This document shows positions 51,727 through 56,895 of a DNA stretch of 56,895 bases, piece by piece (the stretch's first letter is position 1; the number at the start of each line of letters is the position of its first letter). A model generated the notes under the pieces. It saw only the letters and a program-made list of their open reading frames with translations, made no database searches and was not told the DNA's origin. The stretch comes from Clostridia bacterium. Lineage in GTDB: Bacteria > Bacillota > Clostridia > TANB77 > UBA1234. The translations under genes were made by a program, and so were the position numbers. Location: assembly GCA_900765095.1 (NCBI GenBank), contig CAAFRB010000067.1, forward strand, positions 1-56,895. Direction: 5' to 3'.

Positions 51727-54700
51727 TTATTTTTCTACTTTTTTCTTAAATCTAATATTTTCTTCGCCAACAGCGTTTTGAATCTTTTTATATATCATTT
51801 CATCAAAATACATCGGTAATGTCTTAGAAATATTATTATTTTTCAACTCAACAAGCACATTTCCTCGTCTATTGCTTATCTCTTTTATAAACTCTCTAAG
51901 CAATTGCAATTCATACTCTGTCTTATTTTGTGGAATATTAATTTCAATCATCAAATCTTTGTTATTCAAATCTTCAATCACTTTGGTATTGCGAACTTCA
52001 AACTTTTCTGCTTTTAGCATTATCACTGTAATTTCATCTTCTTTAACACTAATTCTACCGTCGATTTTTACAATACTATCTTCAACAATTATGTTTTTGT
52101 ACCCAGAATATGTCTTAGGAAATACAATCAAATTTATGGTTCCTTCCAAATCCTCAAGTGTAACAAATGCCATTATCTCATTATTTTTAGTAATCTTGGT
52201 TCGCACAGAAGTAATAAGTCCGAGTAATTTCACGTTTTTTCCATCAAGTTTAATCACACTCTCAGAAATCTCATCCGATTCTTCATATATCAAATCAGAA
52301 CTCTTAATTGTTGCATACTCATCAATATATTTTTTATAATTTTCTAAAGGATGTCCAGAAACATAGAGTCCAAGCATTTCCTTTTCCATCAATAATAATT
52401 CTTTTTTGGGAAGTTCTTGAACCTTTTTTAATTTATATAAGTCATCATTTTTTTCGTTGTTTGGCATTGCTAAATCAAACATATTAACTTGTCCAGTAAG
52501 CGCACGTTTCTTATCACCACTTATTGTATCAAGCACATCTTCAAAAGAACGTAGTAGCGTATTTCTATTATCCCCTAGAGAATCAAACACACCAGCCTTT
52601 ATCATACTTTCAATGCACTTCTTATTAACATCTTCAGAAGGAACTCGTTTACAAAAATCTACAAAGTCTGCAAATTCTCCATTCTTTTCTCTTTCATCAG
52701 TAATTGTATTAATAGCACCCTCACCAACATTTTTTATAGCAGCAAGACCAAATATTATTTTTCCATCTCTAACTACGAATTTACTAAAACTCTTATTAAT
52801 ATCTGGCTTTAAAATTTCTATATTCATTTTTTTGCATTCTTCTATATACACAGTTATCTTACTTTGTGTAGTAAGAAAGCTATTAAGCAAAGCTGCAAAA
52901 AATTCTGCTGGGTAATACGTTTTTAAGTAAGCTGTTCTGTAAGCCACAACAGCATAACATGCAGCATGAGATTTATTAAAAGCATATTTTGCAAACTCTG
53001 CCATCTCATCAAATATTTTATTAGCAGATTTCTCATCAACGCCATTTCTTATAGCTCCAGGAATAATTACATTTCCATTTTCGTCAGAAAGCCCATAGAT
53101 AAAATTCTTTCTTTCTTCTGCCATTACATCTAATTTTTTCTTTCCCATAGCTCTACGAACCAAGTCGGCTCTGCCTAACGAATAACCGGCAACTTCCCTA
53201 ACTATCTGCATAACTTGCTCTTGGTAAACCATGCAACCATATGTAACATTCAAAATCTTTTCTAATATTGGATGCGTATACTCCGTCTTAGTTGGGTCAT
53301 TTTTTCCCTTTATATATCTTGGTATTTGATCCATTGGACCAGGTCTATAAAGAGAAACACCAGCTATTAAATCTTCCAAGCAATCTGGTTTTAACTCACG
53401 CATAAAAGCTGTCATTCCAGCACTTTCAAACTGAAATATTCCACAAGTGTTTCCGTCCCACCATTGCTTATAGACATTAGGATCATTCATCTCTGCATCA
53501 TACTTTACATCTATGCTTCTATTTTCTTTTACCAAATCTACTGTATCTTTTATTACAGTAAGAGTTCTAAGTCCAAGAAAATCCATTTTCAAAAGCCCTA
53601 ATTCTTCAAGAATTGTCATTGTATACTGCGTAGAAATTATACTATCACTCTTATAAAGTGGCACATATGAATCGACTGGATCTTTTGTTATAACAACTCC
53701 TGCAGCATGTGTTGAAGCGTGTCTTGGCAATCCTTCCAACCTTTTTGAAATATCTATAACATCTCTGACTTCAGAATCTTCATCATACATTTTCTTTAGT
53801 TCAGGATTCATCTCCAAAGCCTTATCCAAAGTCATATGCATCTCCATTGGAACATTTTTAGAAATCATATCAGCCTTACTATAAGGAATATTAAGCACTC
53901 TGGCCACGTCTCTTATAACCCCTCTAGCAGCCAGCGTTCCAAAAGTTATAATTTGTGCAACATGGTCGTCACCATACTTTCTGCACACATAATCAATAAC
54001 TTCACTTCTTCTCTCATAACAAAAATCTATATCAAAATCAGGCATGCTTATTCTTTCAGGATTCAAAAACCTTTCAAAAATCAAGTTATATTTAATAGGA
54101 TCTATATCAGTAATTTCTATACAATATGCTGCCAAACTTCCAGCACCAGAGCCTCTTCCTGGTCCAACAGGAATATCTTGGTCTTTGGCATATCTAATAA
54201 AATCCCAAACTATCAAATAATAGTCTGTATAACCCATTTTATTAACAACAGAAAGTTCATAATCCATTCTTTGAACAAGCTCTGGTTTTAAGCTTTTCAT
54301 TTTCTCTATTTTTTCATCTAACGATAATGAATTAAGTTCTACATTATCATTAAAGTATCTTTTTTGCATTCCGTCATAGCAAAGTGTTTTAAGATATTCA
54401 AAATGATCTTGATTATTAGGCGTATCAAAATTTGGTAAAATGGTATGTCCAAATTCAAACTCAACATTGCATTTATTTGCAATTTCCACAGTATTTTCAA
54501 GTACTTCAGGTAAATTCTTAAAGTTTTGATACATCTCATCTGGTGACTTTATAAAAAACTCATCCGAACCCATTCTCATTCTATCTTCATCAATCATCTT
54601 TTTACCCGTTTGAATGCAAAGCAAAACTTCGTGACTGTAACTATCTTGCCTCTTCAAATAATGAGCGTCATTTGTTGCAATCATCTTAAGTCCTAACTCT

Positions 54701-55290
54701 CGTGCAAGTTTTATAAGCCTTTGATTTGCCAAAGTTTGTTCCCTAATACCATTATGTTGAAGCTCTATATAAAAATCATCTTTTCCAAAAATATCAATAT
54801 ATTCATTTGCGATTTTTTTCGCACCCTCAAAATCATCAGCAAGCAAGGCTCTATTTATAAAACCAGCCAAACAAGCACTACTACAAACTAATCCCTCACT
54901 ATATTTTCTCAATATATCCATATCAATTCTAGGCTTGTAGTAAAACCCCTCTGTAAAAGAAAGCGATACTAGCTTTATTAAATTTTTATATCCAACATTG
55001 TTTTTTGCAAGTAAAATTAAATGCCCCAATCTATCATCAATATTCGGTTCTTTATCAAACCTAGTACGAGGTGCAACGTATGCTTCACATCCAATAATAG
55101 GCTTGATTCCATTTTTCTTACACTCTTTATAAAACTCAACAGCACCATACATAACGCCATGGTCTGTTATAGCAACCGCTTTCATACCAAGTTCTTTTAC
55201 TCTAGCAACTAAATCTTTAATTCTATTAGCTCCATCAAGCAAACTATATTCAGTATGCACATGCAAATGAACAAAATCATTTTCCAACAT
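51727..55290 (-). CDS. dnaE: DNA polymerase III alpha subunit DnaE
   Basis: 1187 residues in the DnaE order: PHP domain (about 5-200, starting HLHVHTEYSLLDGANR, several metal-binding His intact), palm with the catalytic aspartates in PDFDIDFCYERR (about 400), fingers with RRAMGKKK, then the helix-hairpin-helix region and OB fold (about 985-1060, VKLLGLITSVRTKITKN). DnaE works with PolC in Firmicutes replication. The start is the ATG at 55290; the GTG two codons earlier is part of the GAGGTG site. It lies upstream of the acidic membrane protein gene. Confidence 0.96.
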   Translation of the reverse strand: MLENDFVHLHVHTEYSLLDGANRIKDLVARVKELGMKAVAITDHGVMYGAVEFYKECKKNGIKPIIGCEAYVAPRTRFDKEPNIDDRLGHLILLAKNNVGYKNLIKLVSLSFTEGFYYKPRIDMDILRKYSEGLVCSSACLAGFINRALLADDFEGAKKIANEYIDIFGKDDFYIELQHNGIREQTLANQRLIKLARELGLKMIATNDAHYLKRQDSYSHEVLLCIQTGKKMIDEDRMRMGSDEFFIKSPDEMYQNFKNLPEVLENTVEIANKCNVEFEFGHTILPNFDTPNNQDHFEYLKTLCYDGMQKRYFNDNVELNSLSLDEKIEKMKSLKPELVQRMDYELSVVNKMGYTDYYLIVWDFIRYAKDQDIPVGPGRGSGAGSLAAYCIEITDIDPIKYNLIFERFLNPERISMPDFDIDFCYERRSEVIDYVCRKYGDDHVAQIITFGTLAARGVIRDVARVLNIPYSKADMISKNVPMEMHMTLDKALEMNPELKKMYDEDSEVRDVIDISKRLEGLPRHASTHAAGVVITKDPVDSYVPLYKSDSIISTQYTMTILEELGLLKMDFLGLRTLTVIKDTVDLVKENRSIDVKYDAEMNDPNVYKQWWDGNTCGIFQFESAGMTAFMRELKPDCLEDLIAGVSLYRPGPMDQIPRYIKGKNDPTKTEYTHPILEKILNVTYGCMVYQEQVMQIVREVAGYSLGRADLVRRAMGKKKLDVMAEERKNFIYGLSDENGNVIIPGAIRNGVDEKSANKIFDEMAEFAKYAFNKSHAACYAVVAYRTAYLKTYYPAEFFAALLNSFLTTQSKITVYIEECKKMNIEILKPDINKSFSKFVVRDGKIIFGLAAIKNVGEGAINTITDEREKNGEFADFVDFCKRVPSEDVNKKCIESMIKAGVFDSLGDNRNTLLRSFEDVLDTISGDKKRALTGQVNMFDLAMPNNEKNDDLYKLKKVQELPKKELLLMEKEMLGLYVSGHPLENYKKYIDEYATIKSSDLIYEESDEISESVIKLDGKNVKLLGLITSVRTKITKNNEIMAFVTLEDLEGTINLIVFPKTYSGYKNIIVEDSIVKIDGRISVKEDEITVIMLKAEKFEVRNTKVIEDLNNKDLMIEINIPQNKTEYELQLLREFIKEISNRRGNVLVELKNNNISKTLPMYFDEMIYKKIQNAVGEENIRFKKKVEK

Positions 55291-55461
55291 TTTCACCTCA
55301 CAACTTCATTAATTTATAACTAGACACTTTTCTTTCCTACTGTATAAAAAATTAAATTTATGCTAAAGATTTTCCCACTTTCATTCCAAAAATCTCGTAT
55401 CATTACTACCACCATGCTAGATAATATCATCTATTCTGTACATTTTCAATATTTGTACTCA

Positions 55462-55504
55462 ACAAAAATCCAGTACATAAGCTTATTTGCTTACATACTG
55501 GATT
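55462..55504 (-). terminator. Terminator of the toxin-immunity operon
   Basis: AATCCAGTA (55467-55475) pairs with TACTGGATT (55496-55504), with TAAGC/GCTTA pairing inside; TTTTTG follows on the minus strand. Confidence 0.8.
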
Positions 55505-55514
55505 TTGTAATTAA

Positions 55515-55874
55515 TTATTTCTTCTTACTAGCACGAAACTTTTCGTACTCTTCTAGCCATGCTTTTACTATCTCACGAAGCAACTTTGTTGGCACAGTAC
55601 AAGGTTTTGCAGATGGATCAACATCTTCAAAATTGAAATGAATTTCTGAAAAATCATATCTAACAGTTAAATTACATCCATTTCCTCCAAGGTAATTTTC
55701 TTCAATATTTCCTGCCAAGACATCATCAATCACTTTCAAAAAGCCATGATAATCACCAACATCAGTATGTAACCATGCTTCCAAAGTTTCTTTTGGTCCA
55801 ACAATTTCAGGAATATCGTCAATATTCATCCAAAGCGAACCTTGTATAATCGAAAATTTCCAAAATTTCTTCAT
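55515..55874 (-). CDS. Probable immunity protein for the EndoU toxin
   Basis: 119 residues, acidic and soluble, with a mixed alpha/beta pattern (FWKFSIIQGSLWMNIDDIPE, later NLTVRYDFSEIHFNFEDVDP, and a C-terminal helix REIVKAWLEEYEKFRASKKK). No enzyme motif. It starts 16 bases after the stop of the EndoU toxin, and the pair ends at a shared terminator, the standard arrangement of polymorphic toxin and immunity genes. GAGG lies 8 bases before the ATG at 55874; an ATG two codons earlier is less well spaced. The immunity family is not identified. Confidence 0.65.
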   Translation of the reverse strand: MKKFWKFSIIQGSLWMNIDDIPEIVGPKETLEAWLHTDVGDYHGFLKVIDDVLAGNIEENYLGGNGCNLTVRYDFSEIHFNFEDVDPSAKPCTVPTKLLREIVKAWLEEYEKFRASKKK

Positions 55875-55890
55875 TATCATTTCCTCACTT

Positions 55891-56895
55891 TCAATCAGAC
55901 ATAACTGGAAAAAAAGAATTTATTTTATTGTTATTCAAGTCTATATACATCTCTATAGTAATTCCTGATGAGGTAACACCTCTATATATATTTCCTTTTT
56001 GTAAGACTCTAGCATCATACGCCTCTTCTACGGCATCAAGAACTTGTTCTATTGACCACTCCTTTGGAAAAAACGTACTTTTAGCGTTCTTTTGCTTTCC
56101 TGCGACTTCTACCACAGCTTCATACACACCATTGGCATCAGGAAATTTAGTAATTTCAATTACTTTACCTGTGGCATCACTCAAGCCTTCGTAATGAAAT
56201 CCACCACCATTAGCACCCTTGAAAACATGTTCCAAAGCCCCTTCATTAAAAATTTCAGGATGTTTCACAGCCTTGACAACATCGTCATAATTCTTAGTGA
56301 CTGCTTTAGTCACATCTCCAACTTCATCATCATGCTTCGTTAGTGCTTTTTTCACCACATCTCCGATTTCATCAGATTTGCTAACTACGTCAGAAGCATC
56401 GTCGGCGTGCTTTAATACATCAGTTAGGATTTCACCAACAAAAATTTGAGCAGCAACACCTACTATTGTAACCTTCTTTGAAAAGTTTCCTAATATTACC
56501 TGCTCTCCAGTATCTGCAACTAGATAATACCATTTATTATCAGGTTTTGCAAGATTAATGTATACTATGTCATCATCATTTATATTCACAAGTTTAGGCG
56601 GAGCAATTTTTTTGTAACTTCCGTCTTGTACTGACTGTATCAGTTTTATATCACTGTCATTACGCCATTTACTAACTTCATTTATAGTCTTTTTTCCATT
56701 TAGCACAGCATTATATTCGTAAATAAAATTATTTATTTTGTTTTTTATAGAATTAAAAGCATCTTCCGAGATACTAAAATCACTTCTTTTTTTCAAACTT
56801 TCAAGTGTACTTAATAGTGATTCTAGCTCAATTATCTGTTCTTTGACATATTCAGCATCATCATTAGGAATAGAAACTCTACGCTCATATTTACA
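55891..56895 (-). CDS. Polymorphic toxin with C-terminal EndoU nuclease, 5' end outside window
   Basis: 334 residues are visible and the frame is open to the right edge, so the N-terminal delivery domain lies outside. The visible order is: a helical, possibly coiled-coil segment (about 1-75), a small beta segment (about 90-140), an Ala/Val/Asp linker with repeats like DEIGDVVKKALTKHDDEVGD (about 155-210), then EndoU (about 215-334). Catalytic-type residues are present: ALEHVFKGANGGGFHYEG holds two His (about 223 and 234), and KSTFFPKEWS and IEMYIDLNNNKINSFFP match bacterial EndoU. EndoU cleaves RNA at uridylates; tRNA is the known target of related bacterial toxins. Delivery may be of LXG/type VII kind, but the visible part does not prove it. 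Confidence 0.85.
   Translation of the reverse strand, partial: CKYERRVSIPNDDAEYVKEQIIELESLLSTLESLKKRSDFSISEDAFNSIKNKINNFIYEYNAVLNGKKTINEVSKWRNDSDIKLIQSVQDGSYKKIAPPKLVNINDDDIVYINLAKPDNKWYYLVADTGEQVILGNFSKKVTIVGVAAQIFVGEILTDVLKHADDASDVVSKSDEIGDVVKKALTKHDDEVGDVTKAVTKNYDDVVKAVKHPEIFNEGALEHVFKGANGGGFHYEGLSDATGKVIEITKFPDANGVYEAVVEVAGKQKNAKSTFFPKEWSIEQVLDAVEEAYDARVLQKGNIYRGVTSSGITIEMYIDLNNNKINSFFPVMSD

Noticed and set aside
53836..54291. Plus-strand 151-codon frame inside dnaE
   Set aside because: Antisense shadow of the polymerase palm region; no promoter or ribosome binding site.

Overview
This is a strongly AT-rich, gene-dense stretch of a low-GC Bacillota chromosome, almost certainly an endospore-forming member of the Clostridia. 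The support is AGGAGG-type ribosome binding sites, sigma-A promoters with 17-base spacers, a serine T-box leader, a CIRCE element, spoIVB next to recN, a SpoIIQ-like LytM protein, and Clostridia-typical families (DUF4364, DUF951, TIGR03960/TIGR03936). No tRNA, rRNA, CRISPR array, insertion sequence or prophage was recognised. Most genes lie on the minus strand.

Layout. 1-2600: a pilin-like gene cut by the left edge, a tiny gene carrying a 37-base TG/CA microsatellite, a secreted SH3-domain protein and a small orphan RNA. 2.6-6.9 kb: spoIVB, then an ECF sigma factor, a membrane partner and recN in one operon. 7-17.2 kb: DUF4364 regulator, a SpoU methyltransferase, mfd plus a PrsA-like foldase, a small membrane protein, a TIGR03960/TIGR03936 radical-SAM pair and two pieces of DUF2207-type proteins. 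17.3-21 kb: a secreted orphan, the T-box/serS unit and two small hypotheticals. 21-31.7 kb: core genes ftsH, tilS, dnaB, rplI, gdpP, a DUF951 gene, clpX, clpP and tig. 32-41.2 kb: a GH18 hydrolase and two ABC systems, one MacB/FtsX-like with an exported CARDB-like protein, the other YtrA/B-like with its own GntR regulator. 41.2-44 kb: a soluble FtsH-like protease with a degenerate AAA module, a basic orphan and a Nudix hydrolase. 44-55.3 kb: ABC-F protein, SpoIIQ-like peptidase, groES-groEL under CIRCE, a large acidic membrane protein and dnaE. 55.5 kb to the right edge: a polymorphic toxin with a C-terminal EndoU nuclease (its 5' end lies outside the window) and a probable immunity gene.

The core blocks are ordinary housekeeping: protein quality control (tig, clpP, clpX, ftsH, groESL), replication and repair (dnaB, dnaE, recN, mfd), c-di-AMP turnover (gdpP) and sporulation. 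The accessory interest lies in (a) five monocistronic genes of unfamiliar type (SH3 protein, 296-aa secreted protein, 101-aa protein, FtsH-like protease, 141-aa basic protein), each with a near-consensus promoter and by eye a less AT-rich coding style than their neighbours; (b) a complete promoter-RBS-ORF-terminator unit whose frame is set by the microsatellite; (c) the cytosolic FtsH-like protein; and (d) the EndoU toxin/immunity pair.
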